Part shown: in pieces, positions 45,576 to 55,081 of the stretch
How positions within the stretch are numbered: the first letter of the stretch is position 1
Layout: each line of letters starts with the position of its first letter
DNA from: Clostridia bacterium
GTDB taxonomy: Bacteria > Bacillota > Clostridia > Peptostreptococcales > Acidaminobacteraceae
DNA length: 64,000 nt
Reading direction: 5' to 3'
Assembly: GCA_014859095.1 (NCBI GenBank)
Contig: JACUUV010000008.1
Location: 1-64,000 of the forward strand
Notes under the pieces: generated by a model
Database searches by the model: none
What the model saw: the letters and a program-made list of their open reading frames with translations, nothing else
Told to the model about the DNA's origin: nothing
Program-made: the position numbers and the translations under genes

Positions 45576-46868
45576 TTATTTTTTTTCTTTAATCATGGCC
45601 GACATACTGGAATTGGACAAATCATAAAAATTCTTCACAGAATTTTGGATGTCGTCGTATGACAATTTGTTGAATGCCTCCACCTGTTCAAATAGATCGA
45701 AACCTCTCATTTTCTTAAACGTATAATTGCTTGCAATGGATTGCAATGAATTGAAAGATGCCACAAATCTGCCGAGCAGCTTTCTTTTCATCCTAAGAAA
45801 ATCCTCATGTTCGAAACCGTTGTTCAAATGAGATTCGACGGTGCGTAGAATTTCTTCGTGAAGCAAATCAACATGATCGGTTTGATTCCCGAAAACGGCA
45901 TAAGCATAACCATCACCAAGTTGAACATCCATGTCATAACTTTCCGTGATCCATCCTTTTTCGTAAGCGCGTGAGAATGCTGCGCTGCTTTTACCGAACA
46001 TCATATCACTAGCTACTCTAAGCGCTGCGAGTTTAAGTTCGCGATCTTCTTTTCTGATGTCGGGATTTGCTTTGAAACCAACAATCATACTATCTTTTGC
46101 AATGGCCTTAGTAATGATGCTTTTCGGGCGAACAATTCGGAAAGGTTCATTTGGCATGATCAGTCTAGGCACGGTTTTTCTTTTTATGAACGCTTCGGTT
46201 TGATTGGCCTCAATCAGTTCAAAGATATGACCGGGTTCCACATCTCCAAAGACAAACATTGCCATATTCTTTGGATTGTAGAAATACTCATAGCACCTAA
46301 GCAACTGTTCCTTTGTGGTTGACCTGACAGATTCCACTGTTCCAGCTATATCATCTTTCACAGGATGAGTATGATACATGTTCAGCATCAGATTTGTACC
46401 CATCTGCCATTCCGGTTCATCTTCATACATCTTGATTTCCTGGATGATCACTTCTTTCTCTTTTTCAACACTTTTTTCTGTAATTTGAACGTCGAGAACG
46501 AAATTCATGAGCATTTTAAGTGCCTTGTCAAATTCCTCAACCGTCTCTATATGATATACCGTTGAACCGTTGCTTGTATATGCGTTGACGCTTGCGCCAA
46601 TTTTTTCGAACTTTTCAAATGTGCTTTCCAGCTCGTCCTCAAAAATTTGATGTTCGAGAAAATGTGCAATCCCTTGTGGCATTTCCACTCTTCCAAGCCC
46701 ATCCACTTCGAATACATTGTTCATTCCACCATAATGAGTGCCAAAAAAAGCGTATTTTTTTGCAAAATGCTTTTTGGGCAACACATAAACTTCTAGTCCG
46801 GATTCCAGTTTTTTATGAAAAATCGATTCATCGATATATTGGCAATAGTCTTCATTTTCAAAACCCAT
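45576..46868 (-). CDS. M16 family peptidase, catalytic (YmfH-like)
   Basis: 430 residues. The inverted zinc motif HxxEH is intact in GIAHFLEHQIFE (about residues 67-78), with the distant Glu in the ENLYG-like region replaced by the family pattern after KEVIIQEIKMYEDEP. It likely pairs with the product of the gene just upstream. Starts 1 base after that gene's stop, with GGGGAGG overlapping its end. Confidence 0.9.
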   Translation of the reverse strand: MGFENEDYCQYIDESIFHKKLESGLEVYVLPKKHFAKKYAFFGTHYGGMNNVFEVDGLGRVEMPQGIAHFLEHQIFEDELESTFEKFEKIGASVNAYTSNGSTVYHIETVEEFDKALKMLMNFVLDVQITEKSVEKEKEVIIQEIKMYEDEPEWQMGTNLMLNMYHTHPVKDDIAGTVESVRSTTKEQLLRCYEYFYNPKNMAMFVFGDVEPGHIFELIEANQTEAFIKRKTVPRLIMPNEPFRIVRPKSIITKAIAKDSMIVGFKANPDIRKEDRELKLAALRVASDMMFGKSSAAFSRAYEKGWITESYDMDVQLGDGYAYAVFGNQTDHVDLLHEEILRTVESHLNNGFEHEDFLRMKRKLLGRFVASFNSLQSIASNYTFKKMRGFDLFEQVEAFNKLSYDDIQNSVKNFYDLSNSSMSAMIKEKK

Positions 46869-46869
46869 A

Positions 46870-48141
46870 TTATTCCTCCCCTTTCAAGCGTACTATGGTG
46901 TCGAGTTCAAAATGCCCAGCGGCCATTACGAGGTCGTTCTTATCCAGTCTATTGATTCGGTCAATGTATTCTTCCAAATCAAGTGTTCCCTTTGTCAGAT
47001 ATTGATTATAGTAATAATTGATATAAGAATTTTGATAATCCGATAAGGATTGAAGATTCGAAATCAATGTTTTTTTTGCTATTGCGAGTTCATCGTCAGA
47101 TATCTCGCCACTTTTTATCGCTTCTACCTGTTCAATAATCAATTTTTCCGCTTTGTCAAATTTGTCAAAATCGACACCTGCATAGATCAACAATACAGAC
47201 TTGAATTTGTCTGCTCTTGCAAATACAGTATAGCATAGACCGTCTCTCTCCCTGACAACTTTAAACAGCTTAGAGCTGCCTCCGTAACCAAGTACGATGG
47301 TCGCCATGAACGCCGGAAGATATTCATCGCTTTCATAAGGGATATTGATTCTGTAACTCATGGCCAGTTTGCCTTGGGCGATATCATGTTCTTCTACCAC
47401 CCGTTTGATCTGATCCGGATGATAAACAATTTCTTCTCGAGCTACGGGTTCGCGTTTTCCCTCATAGAAGTGAAGATTATTTACAATCTCACTTTTCATG
47501 GTCTCCGGTTCGAAATCACCGATTACAATCACATCAATCGATGAGGTCTCAAGGACCTTTTGATAATGTTCATATAGCGATACAGGAGTGATTTCCCTAA
47601 TGGCTTCCACATTACCATATTCATGGATTCTATAGGGTTCGTTCTCACTCATGTTTTCTACACAAAGACTGAGTGCCCATCCATCTTTGTCATCTTTTCT
47701 CATTTCCACCTCAGAAATAAGTCCCAATTTCTCAGCTTCGAAAATCTCGGGATCAAATCCGCCATCCACTACTTTAGGCCGGTTCAATATTTGGTCTATA
47801 AATTGAAGCGCTTGTGCTGTCACAGTTTCTTCCCCGACATATTGTGCTCCTGGAACTTGCATTTTGATCTGAATCATCTGTTTTTCACCATATTTGTGAA
47901 TATCTGATACTATGATTGCACCATAAAGATTCTCAAGAGCACTGCTCATCTCTTTTTGTGTGGGATAAACAGAGCTTACCTTGTCGATCACCCTTGACAA
48001 CAATGCATTTAAAGAGGCTTCACTATCATTCAATGGTCGTTTGATGTAAACGCCATACAATACCGTTTTAAACTTCCTAGATTTGACCAGGTGCAGATTG
48101 ACTCCTGGAGTCAATTCAAAATACTGTGTCATATCAATCAT
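46870..48141 (-). CDS. M16 family peptidase-like subunit without zinc motif (YmfF-like)
   Basis: 423 residues with the M16 fold across its length but no HxxEH; the equivalent place reads MSSALENLYGA. This resembles the B. subtilis ymfF-ymfH pair, in which one partner is non-catalytic. It is first in the operon, from an overlapping divergent promoter shared with ychF. Probably helps form the substrate chamber (inference from other M16 heterodimers). Confidence 0.87.
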   Translation of the reverse strand: MIDMTQYFELTPGVNLHLVKSRKFKTVLYGVYIKRPLNDSEASLNALLSRVIDKVSSVYPTQKEMSSALENLYGAIIVSDIHKYGEKQMIQIKMQVPGAQYVGEETVTAQALQFIDQILNRPKVVDGGFDPEIFEAEKLGLISEVEMRKDDKDGWALSLCVENMSENEPYRIHEYGNVEAIREITPVSLYEHYQKVLETSSIDVIVIGDFEPETMKSEIVNNLHFYEGKREPVAREEIVYHPDQIKRVVEEHDIAQGKLAMSYRINIPYESDEYLPAFMATIVLGYGGSSKLFKVVRERDGLCYTVFARADKFKSVLLIYAGVDFDKFDKAEKLIIEQVEAIKSGEISDDELAIAKKTLISNLQSLSDYQNSYINYYYNQYLTKGTLDLEEYIDRINRLDKNDLVMAAGHFELDTIVRLKGEE

Positions 48142-48180
48142 TTTGTCACATCCTTATCTTAGATTCAATTGCCTTTATCC

Positions 48181-48209
48181 ATTATAACTTATTTACATTG
48201 TGTTGTTAA
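48181..48209 (-). promoter_or_regulatory. promoter of the M16-lgt operon
   Basis: On the minus strand TTAACA (48209-48204), 17 bases, TATAAT (48186-48181). It overlaps the ychF promoter in the opposite direction. Confidence 0.7.
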
Positions 48210-48220
48210 TGGTTTATAAT
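48192..48220 (+). promoter_or_regulatory. promoter of ychF
   Basis: TTTACA (48192-48197), 17 bases, TATAAT (48215-48220). Confidence 0.75.
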
Positions 48221-48271
48221 TTAATGATGTGAATTGAGCACAATAATTGTTTATATAAAGGAAGGTTATTC

Positions 48272-49360
48272 ATGAAATTAGGTATCGTAGGCTTACCAAA
48301 TGTAGGTAAGAGCACTCTTTTCAACGCTATCACCAAAGCTGGTGCTGAAAGTGCGAACTATCCGTTTTGCACCATTGAGCCAAATATTGGCGTTGTTGCA
48401 GTTCCCGATAAAAGGTTGAATGTACTGAGGGATATGTATGACTCCAAAAAAATAGTCAATACAGCGATTGAATTCTATGACATCGCAGGCCTTGTAAGAG
48501 GTGCTTCCAAGGGCGAGGGTCTAGGCAATCAATTTTTAAGCCATATAAGAGAAGTAGCAGCCATCGTACATGTTGTGAGGTGTTTTGAGGACGATAACGT
48601 CGTACACGTGGAAGGAAAAATCGGACCACTGGATGACATCGAAACCATCAACATCGAACTCATTTTGGCAGACTCTGAAATGCTCGAAAGAAGAATTGCC
48701 AAAACCATCAAGCAAGCCAAATCTGATAAGACAGCATTAGCTGAACTCAATATTTTGGAACGAATCAAGGCTGTTCTTGATTCGGGACTCAATGTCAGAA
48801 CGATGGAGCTTGAGCCCGAAGAACGTGAGTTTGTCAAGTCGCTCAATCTTTTATCCAATAAACCCATCATCTATTGCGCAAATGTCTCTGAAGAGGATAT
48901 AGCAAGTGAGGAAAATGAGTATGTGAAACAAGTTCGCACTTTTGCCGAATCCGAGAATGCTGAAGTGGTTGTGATTTGTGGAAAAGTCGAGCAGGAAATC
49001 GCTGAACTTGAAGATGAGGACCGTCAAGCATTTTTGGAAGAGCTTGGTCTTAAGGAATCGGGACTCGACCAATTGATCCGCTCCAGCTATCACCTCCTCG
49101 ATCTTATCAGTTTTCTTACTGCGGGACCTCAGGAAGTCAGAGCTTGGGACATCAAAAGAGGCACAAAAGCACCACAAGCTGGTGGTAAAATCCACTCGGA
49201 CATTGAACGTGGCTTCATTCGAGCTGAAACAATCGCTTTTGAGGACCTTAGAGCTTATGGCAATATGGCAGCCGCAAAAGACGTCGGCAAAGTGAGGCTC
49301 GAAGGTAAAGAATATGTCATTCAAGACGGTGATGTGATTCTTTTCAGATTCAATGTATAA
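48272..49360 (+). CDS. ychF: redox-regulated P-loop ATPase/GTPase YchF
   Basis: 362 residues. It opens MKLGIVGLPNVGKSTLFNAI; the G-domain holds NYPFCTIEPN and the NxxE-type G4 region of the Obg family typical of YchF, followed by a coiled-coil arm and a C-terminal TGS domain (from about 280). E. coli YchF prefers ATP and acts in stress responses and translation. GGAAGG precedes the ATG. Confidence 0.97.
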   Translation: MKLGIVGLPNVGKSTLFNAITKAGAESANYPFCTIEPNIGVVAVPDKRLNVLRDMYDSKKIVNTAIEFYDIAGLVRGASKGEGLGNQFLSHIREVAAIVHVVRCFEDDNVVHVEGKIGPLDDIETINIELILADSEMLERRIAKTIKQAKSDKTALAELNILERIKAVLDSGLNVRTMELEPEEREFVKSLNLLSNKPIIYCANVSEEDIASEENEYVKQVRTFAESENAEVVVICGKVEQEIAELEDEDRQAFLEELGLKESGLDQLIRSSYHLLDLISFLTAGPQEVRAWDIKRGTKAPQAGGKIHSDIERGFIRAETIAFEDLRAYGNMAAAKDVGKVRLEGKEYVIQDGDVILFRFNV

Positions 49361-49371
49361 TTGAACTCAAG

Positions 49372-49408
49372 CAGGCACCCTACTTTTCTGGTAGAGTGCC
49401 TGTTTTTA
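49372..49408 (+). terminator. terminator of ychF
   Basis: A 12-base arm (49372-49383) pairs with 49391-49402 with one mismatch, followed by TTTTT. Confidence 0.88.
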
Positions 49409-49414
49409 ATTACA

Positions 49415-50644
49415 TCATAATTTATTGATCGCTTCTAGTCTGAGTGCAACCGGCGGATGAGAATAATGCATCATCACATAAAGTGGATGAGGGGTCAAAT
49501 TTGAAAAATTTTCCTGAGATAACATTTTAAGTGCACTGACCATGTGTGAACGATCAATGTATTCTGCAGAAAACGCATCCGCAGCATACTCCGCTTTCCT
49601 ACTCAATGCGTTGATTGGAATACTGAGTATAAAACTGAGGGGTTGAACGAATACAGAAAACAAAATAAGACCGAACCCGAAGTGAACGTCACTAAGTCCA
49701 AAAGCAATCGGCAATGTTTCACTTTCCAGAACAAGGCCAAGCACTGCCATAAAGAGTCCAAAGAAACCTATTTGTCTGAGAAACATTTTTTGAACATCCT
49801 TGTGAATTGCGTGACCCAGTTCGTGCGCAAGAACCGCCAAAACCTCGTCCTCGCTCAATTTCTCAATCAAAGTGTCAAATAGGACAACATCCCTCACTCT
49901 GCCCATACCGCTGAAAAAAGCATTCAGTCTGGTGGAACGACGTGAGGCATCCATTACAAAAATGGATTGAATTTCAAAGCCTGTCTCACAGGCCAAGTCT
50001 TGGATTCTCTCCTTGAGTGAGCCTTCCTCCACGGGTGAGAGTTTATTGAACAATTTGACAAAGAATCTGGTGTTCATCAAAATCATAAGGATCATAACAA
50101 ATGTGACCACAACCCATGACAGTAATACAAACAAAAACATGCGTTCCGAAAACATCAAGAATATGGCGTTGATTACAGCCAAGATTCCACCACCAATCAC
50201 TGCACCGATCATGAGTCCCTTGACTTGATCCAAGACAAAAGTCCTAAGCGTCATTTTATTGAAACCATATTTCTCTTCAATCACGAAAGTCTTATAATAA
50301 TCGAAAGGTAGTGACAAAATCATGTAAATCATAAAATAGAGTCCAATAAATGAAAGCGTCTGTAAAATATCATTTTCAAACCACCCGGCGCTTATGGACT
50401 CAAGCTTAGCAAACCCACCAAGCAATAGCATAATGAGAATGATTAGTAAATTAAGGCATTTGAGGATTATTCCAAATCTGAAGTTTTCCATAAAATATTT
50501 GAGCCACCGTTGATACTCCGGCTCTTCATATATATCTCCCACATTATCAGGAAATGGTGCATTCCTATTTCTATAATTTAAAATTGAAATTCCAATATCC
50601 ATTAAAAACATAATGATTATGATCCCAATAACTATTATTTTCAT
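49415..50644 (-). CDS. M48 family metallopeptidase (Ste24-like)
   Basis: 409 residues. Several N-terminal membrane helices with the Ste24 N-terminal domain (YGFNKMTLRTFVLDQVKG), the zinc motif HELGHAIHKD, and the third ligand Glu in RKAEYAADAFSAEY. Similar to CAAX prenyl protease 1, but bacteria lack prenylated CAAX proteins, so a membrane-protein quality role is likelier. The start at 50644 follows GGAGG. Confidence 0.92.
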   Translation of the reverse strand: MKIIVIGIIIIMFLMDIGISILNYRNRNAPFPDNVGDIYEEPEYQRWLKYFMENFRFGIILKCLNLLIILIMLLLGGFAKLESISAGWFENDILQTLSFIGLYFMIYMILSLPFDYYKTFVIEEKYGFNKMTLRTFVLDQVKGLMIGAVIGGGILAVINAIFLMFSERMFLFVLLSWVVVTFVMILMILMNTRFFVKLFNKLSPVEEGSLKERIQDLACETGFEIQSIFVMDASRRSTRLNAFFSGMGRVRDVVLFDTLIEKLSEDEVLAVLAHELGHAIHKDVQKMFLRQIGFFGLFMAVLGLVLESETLPIAFGLSDVHFGFGLILFSVFVQPLSFILSIPINALSRKAEYAADAFSAEYIDRSHMVSALKMLSQENFSNLTPHPLYVMMHYSHPPVALRLEAINKL

Positions 50645-50676
50645 TGTTGCCTCCAAGAGTTTTTTCTGTATTTATA

Positions 50677-50704
50677 ATTATATCACTAAAAATTCAAAAC
50701 TCAA
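50677..50704 (-). promoter_or_regulatory. promoter of the M48 peptidase gene
   Basis: TTGAGT (50704-50699), 16 bases, TATAAT (50682-50677) with a TG extension, on the minus strand. Confidence 0.6.
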
Positions 50705-50733
50705 ATTCCACTCTGGCTCAAATATTGACAACA

Positions 50734-50742
50734 TGTTATACT
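50734..50742 (+). promoter_or_regulatory. extended -10 of the EamA transporter gene
   Basis: TGTTATACT, about 30 bases before the start codon; the -35 is not clear. Confidence 0.4.
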
Positions 50743-50771
50743 TAGTTCAAAATGTCAAATAGAGGTATGGT

Positions 50772-51671
50772 ATGAATCGGGAACTCAGGGGATCTATCTA
50801 CATAGCACTGGCTGGAGTAAGCTGGAGCACTACAGGAATATTCGCCAAGAATCTATTGGATAACGGGCTGACATCTATCGAAGTCAGTTTCATCAGATTG
50901 TTTTTAGGAGCGTTTTTCTTTTTGGTCTACTTTATTTTCGGGAAAACCCATTTGTTTAGAATTGATAAAAAGGGACTGATTCTCACTTTTTTCATGGGCG
51001 TCATCACTCAAGGTGTTTTCAACCTCGTGTTCTTTTCATCCGTCGACCTGATTGGAGTGATCAATGCAACAGTGCTCCTCTATCTCGCACCACTTTTTTT
51101 GACCATCTTTTCTGTAACAATCTTCAAAGAAAAACTGACGGTTCTCAAAAGCGCAGGTGTTCTACTGTCTATTGTAGGTTCTATATTGGCTCTTACGGGT
51201 GCGGTGTTCGACTTCCAAGAACTCTCTGTAATCGGTGTGGGCTATGGAGTTATGGCTGGACTTGGATACGCTCTCGTCAGTGTCTTCGGAAAATTTGGGC
51301 TACAAAAGTATCATGCCAAAACATTGATATTCTATAATTCTTTGTTTGGAATGGCTTTCATTTTGCCACTTGTGAATATTGGTGACCTTGCCATGAAAAT
51401 CAACTCTCCTGTAGTGGTCTCTTGTAGCCTTGGACTTGGTATATTTGCAGTGGTTCTTGCATATCTTTTCTACTTTGAAGGCATTTCTTCTGGAATCGAT
51501 TTGTCAAAAGTCGGCGTTTTAAGCATGATTGAGTTGATTTTTGCTGTCACGTTATCTGTTGTCTTTGTAAATGAGGAACTGAGCCTTGTTAAAGTATTTG
51601 GACTCAGTCTAATTTTGGTGGCTATATATCTGATCAATAAAAAAGTGAATAGAGCGCCCTCTATCCACTGA
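50772..51671 (+). CDS. EamA/DMT family transporter
   Basis: 299 residues, ten predicted membrane helices in two EamA repeats of five (GVSWSTTGIFAK opens the first; GYGVMAGLGYALVSVFGKFG the second). Probably exports a small metabolite or amino acid; the substrate cannot be told. AGAGGT precedes the ATG. Confidence 0.9.
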   Translation: MNRELRGSIYIALAGVSWSTTGIFAKNLLDNGLTSIEVSFIRLFLGAFFFLVYFIFGKTHLFRIDKKGLILTFFMGVITQGVFNLVFFSSVDLIGVINATVLLYLAPLFLTIFSVTIFKEKLTVLKSAGVLLSIVGSILALTGAVFDFQELSVIGVGYGVMAGLGYALVSVFGKFGLQKYHAKTLIFYNSLFGMAFILPLVNIGDLAMKINSPVVVSCSLGLGIFAVVLAYLFYFEGISSGIDLSKVGVLSMIELIFAVTLSVVFVNEELSLVKVFGLSLILVAIYLINKKVNRAPSIH

Positions 51672-51758
51672 TTCCTTATCGTGTTCACCCACCCGCTGTA
51701 ACCATGCCTTATTCCCAATCAAGTAAAGCCAATTATAAACAGGAATACTCCAGTTAAA

Positions 51759-52406
51759 TTAAAATCCGCGTGTCTGCCCTTTATAAGGCGGTTTTTTACC
51801 CACCATATACTCTTCTATTCCAGGTCCTCCAAGATTCTTAAGGCGCCACATGCCATAGACATAACTGACAACTAAAACTGAGATTGTCATTGGCCATCCA
51901 AGTACAGTTTTCCATGCAAACAACAAAGTCACATTTTCTCGTAGCAGAAGAATGATCAGCACCACAAATCGAAGCAGAAATAAAAAAGACCAAAATAGTG
52001 TCACTTCCCTATAAGCAGGTTTGACATCCGGTCTCCAGAACCATTCAAGTGACCATCCACGTGACAAATGACTCACCCATGCAGCTAATGGTTTTCCTAC
52101 CAACACACTAACGATTGAAATCATAAAAACAAAACCGCTACTGATTATACCAGGCAAAAAATAATTTGCGGCACTTCCAGAAAAATAGGAAAAACCTGAA
52201 GCAACAATGATACCTGCCAAGCCACCGAAAGCGTACTGCCACTTTTGCTTATAAAAAATTCTCAAAACACCTACAGCAATCGCTGACAATGCAGAAATAA
52301 CTACAGCAGTACCAAGTCCTACCCTACCGTTTAAAACAACAAATAACAGAGGAGGTAAAATAGCATCTAGTGTCTTACCGGAAATCACCGATCTGAGTTC
52401 TTCCAT
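51759..52406 (-). CDS. DUF3159 family membrane protein
   Basis: 215 residues with about six hydrophobic helices. The features AYREVTLFWSFLFLLRF and a GWPM helix near the C-terminus match DUF3159, best known from Actinobacteria. A TTG-started extension is open, but AAGGAA before ATG 52406 decides the start. It is last in a three-gene run with the DUF1475-like and J-domain genes. Function unknown. Confidence 0.75.
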   Translation of the reverse strand: MEELRSVISGKTLDAILPPLLFVVLNGRVGLGTAVVISALSAIAVGVLRIFYKQKWQYAFGGLAGIIVASGFSYFSGSAANYFLPGIISSGFVFMISIVSVLVGKPLAAWVSHLSRGWSLEWFWRPDVKPAYREVTLFWSFLFLLRFVVLIILLLRENVTLLFAWKTVLGWPMTISVLVVSYVYGMWRLKNLGGPGIEEYMVGKKPPYKGQTRGF

Positions 52407-52423
52407 TATTTCCTTGCCCCGAT

Positions 52424-52750
52424 TCAAGCTCTATCACCCATAAAAAATCTTTTCATATCCCCATTGCAAGTGAAGAGTTGAATCAAAACATAAAGTGCAC
52501 CTGTAAAGAATCCAAGCACCATCATCAAAACGATCCATATACCCGCTACAGCAATATTCTTTTCACGAAAAGCAATCCACATGGAAAACAATGTAAACCC
52601 AACATATAGATCTACCATGGATACAATGCCCCAAGGGTTTGCAAGGATTTCGCCACCGTCTATAAAAAAATCACCTGTTGAGAATCCGTAGATAAGTGCT
52701 CCAGTCATTGCCAATACACCTACAAGAGCCAATAGTTTTGCAATTTTCAT
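52424..52750 (-). CDS. DUF1475-like small membrane protein
   Basis: 108 residues, three membrane helices. The phrases NPWGIVSMVDLYVGF and AFREKN followed by a final helix resemble DUF1475 proteins. Function unknown. Confidence 0.7.
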   Translation of the reverse strand: MKIAKLLALVGVLAMTGALIYGFSTGDFFIDGGEILANPWGIVSMVDLYVGFTLFSMWIAFREKNIAVAGIWIVLMMVLGFFTGALYVLIQLFTCNGDMKRFFMGDRA

Positions 52751-52771
52751 AATTATACCTCCATTTGGTTT

Positions 52772-53872
52772 TCAACTGCTTGATATCGCACTGTAATAGG
52801 ATTCCAAATTGAACCCATGATTGGTTACTGACATTATCGATCTGTTGAACACTTGACTTTCTGCCAGAGAAACTTCAAGAGAATCATTATTGAGTTCCAT
52901 GATCCATTTATAGAAGTCATCAACTTTCAGACCAGCATTTATGCTTAATCTCAGTATAAGTGACTTGACCAGTTCAATAATCAACGATTCATTACTTTTT
53001 GGTTTTAAATGCTGAAGTGATTCAGTAACCTCTAGTGGAGCTCGGCTTAACTTCGAATTGAATTCATGCAAATAAAAATATAGTCCTAAATTATGGAGTC
53101 TTCCTGTTGAAACGTCGATGAACAAAAGATCTTTTTCAAGACCTGTGGAAGTCAATCCCATATATTTGAGTGCGGTCAAATCATAAAAAATGCCTTCACA
53201 GATTTTTCTACACGCGAGCGGCTTTAGATAACCTGAAACAGCTTCGAGCGTCACAATCGGTTCAATGCCCTTCTCTTTTTTTATGACAATATAACCGTGT
53301 GTCCCTGTATCAAAAGAGTCAATGATTTCAGGTATGGGGACTTTGAAATAACTGCCCTCACCACTTTTGACAATTTTAATCGAATCCATAAAAATCTTAC
53401 GTTTGAGTTTTGTGATTTCAAGAAGAACATGTTCCTCAGATACGTACATGAATCCAAGTTCGATGATGACTCTCTTCAGATATTTGAAGCGTACGCATTT
53501 TCCTGAATTCGTCTTTAGCTCGATGACGCGCTTTCTTTTACTTCTTTTTATTTCCTCTTTGTATTCCGAATAATCAACTTTTGTTTCTTTGATGTCATTT
53601 TTGTCGACATTGTCGAATCGTCTTCGATCTCTATTCAATATTCTATCTTTTTCATAGAATTTATGATTCTTGATCAGTAACTGTCCCTCGTTATAAAGCG
53701 CATTGATTTTGCTCATTATAAAAAGAGCTTCCTTAACTTCAGAGATATCCGGATGCCAAATTTTAGCAAGTGCCCTATATTCTTTTTTTATACCTCTTAC
53801 TGTAAACAGTTCAGAAGGCATATCACAATGCATAATGTAATATTTGTCGTTGAATCGATCTGTCCTTGCCAT
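52772..53872 (-). CDS. J-domain protein with a degenerate kinase-like C-terminal part
   Basis: 366 residues. The N-terminal J-domain keeps its Hsp70-stimulating HPD triad (residues 40-42 in LAKIWHPDIS). After a charged linker (about 75-115) comes a region that reads like a protein-kinase fold: a GEGSYFKV loop near 171-178, a helix ACRKICEGIFYDLTALKYMG, then strands LLFIDVSTGRLHNLGL where an HRD...DFG catalytic region would be. The HRD and DFG residues are missing, so no kinase activity is expected. The start at 53872 follows GGTGG. It leads a small operon with two membrane proteins. Confidence 0.8.
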   Translation of the reverse strand: MARTDRFNDKYYIMHCDMPSELFTVRGIKKEYRALAKIWHPDISEVKEALFIMSKINALYNEGQLLIKNHKFYEKDRILNRDRRRFDNVDKNDIKETKVDYSEYKEEIKRSKRKRVIELKTNSGKCVRFKYLKRVIIELGFMYVSEEHVLLEITKLKRKIFMDSIKIVKSGEGSYFKVPIPEIIDSFDTGTHGYIVIKKEKGIEPIVTLEAVSGYLKPLACRKICEGIFYDLTALKYMGLTSTGLEKDLLFIDVSTGRLHNLGLYFYLHEFNSKLSRAPLEVTESLQHLKPKSNESLIIELVKSLILRLSINAGLKVDDFYKWIMELNNDSLEVSLAESQVFNRSIMSVTNHGFNLESYYSAISSS

Positions 53873-53901
53873 AAAAACCACCATTCTATTGTCGTTCTAT
53901 C

Positions 53902-53930
53902 ATTATACATCTGCACTCCATATCTATCAA
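53902..53930 (-). promoter_or_regulatory. promoter of the J-domain gene operon
   Basis: TTGATA (53930-53925), 17 bases, TATAAT (53907-53902) on the minus strand. Confidence 0.75.
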
Positions 53931-53987
53931 CTATGGATCAGTTTTCTAGATGCATGTATACAAAAGCCTTCCGTTTGGGATGCATTA

Positions 53988-55070
53988 TTATTCCCCAAAT
54001 AAATCCTTTTCACTGATAATCTTTATTGGATACCCTTTTTCCTTCATTTCCATCGCCTTTTTCACCTTGGCACCATAACTCCCATAAGACCAACCGGGGT
54101 CACCCTCATTACCAACCAAGACATAATCCACTGCACGGGTCACTGAAGGATGTATTTTCCCTCCGTGTGCAATAATAAATAGTTCAACATCAGTCTTTGA
54201 ACCAAAACTGAAATTGCCCGTCATACAAAATAATTTGCCATCAATATTGATTGTATCGTAATCGGCACTCTTTACGGGATCTACACATTCATTAAAACAA
54301 GCTCTGAGGTCATCTCCCTGTTCAATTTTCACTTTGATTTTCTTATATACAAGCTCCGATTCCAATTCTGGGTGCCTGTTCATCCAGTCCTTCAAATATT
54401 TGATGGAAACACTGGAAAAATCATCAGAATGAATAATGGATTTAATAATTCCAAGAAATTCCTGCACTTTGATTGTGCGATCCGTATATGTTCGATTGGG
54501 AGTGAAACTGCCCGATGAGCCTTTATGAATCGATAAGTTGCTTTTAAAAAGTGATACGTCACTTTCAGAGTACCCATACCCAGACATCATCTTTAGAAAG
54601 ATTCCTTGACATGCTTTTGTATCAGCCATGGCGTTATGATGTCTTAAAAGATCCACACCAAAAAAACTGCTGACCACATCCAAGCTGTACTTAGGCGACC
54701 TGATTCTTTTTCTAGCCATGGTTACAGTGCAACTGTATTTGATTTCAGGCATTTCTAGACCGTAATGATGCATGACCTTGCTTAGCACTCCCAGATCAAA
54801 ACTGGCGTTATGAGCTACCACTACTGAATCGATAAAGTATTTTTCAATTTCTGGCCAAATTCTATCAAAAGTCGGTTTGTTTCTCACCATATATCTTGAC
54901 ACCCCGTGAAGCTGTACATTGAAGGTATCGAAGTAAACTTCTGGATTCACAAGAAATTCTTGTTCAAAAACAATCTCATCATCGACCATATGAATGAGTC
55001 CAAACGCACAAATCCGATCATTGAAACGATTTGGCGTCTCCAGGTCAAAAAATGTAAAACGGTTGTACAT
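53988..55070 (-). CDS. DnaQ-like 3'-5' exonuclease with BRCT domain
   Basis: 360 residues. Residues about 1-165 form a DEDDh exonuclease: DLE (9-11), HNASFD, and HHNAMADTKA with the catalytic His and Asp. A linker follows, then a BRCT domain (about 280-358: LFCMTGNFSFGSKTDVE...GGKIHPSVTRAVDYVLVG). This layout occurs in several Bacillota and suggests DNA processing or repair. It is last in the rtcB operon, 11 bases after the membrane-protein gene. Confidence 0.92.
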   Translation of the reverse strand: MYNRFTFFDLETPNRFNDRICAFGLIHMVDDEIVFEQEFLVNPEVYFDTFNVQLHGVSRYMVRNKPTFDRIWPEIEKYFIDSVVVAHNASFDLGVLSKVMHHYGLEMPEIKYSCTVTMARKRIRSPKYSLDVVSSFFGVDLLRHHNAMADTKACQGIFLKMMSGYGYSESDVSLFKSNLSIHKGSSGSFTPNRTYTDRTIKVQEFLGIIKSIIHSDDFSSVSIKYLKDWMNRHPELESELVYKKIKVKIEQGDDLRACFNECVDPVKSADYDTINIDGKLFCMTGNFSFGSKTDVELFIIAHGGKIHPSVTRAVDYVLVGNEGDPGWSYGSYGAKVKKAMEMKEKGYPIKIISEKDLFGE

Positions 55071-55081
55071 GTCATTTCCCC

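Noticed and set aside
51672-51758. Terminator between the EamA gene and the DUF3159-like gene
   Set aside because: No hairpin with a T run could be found in either direction.
52772-53350. Active protein kinase
   Set aside because: The HRD and DFG residues are absent; only the general fold pattern is suggested.
53941-53984. GATGCAT/ATGCATC inverted repeat downstream of the DnaQ-BRCT gene
   Set aside because: Arms of 7 bases lie about 24 bases apart without a T run; too weak for a terminator or site.
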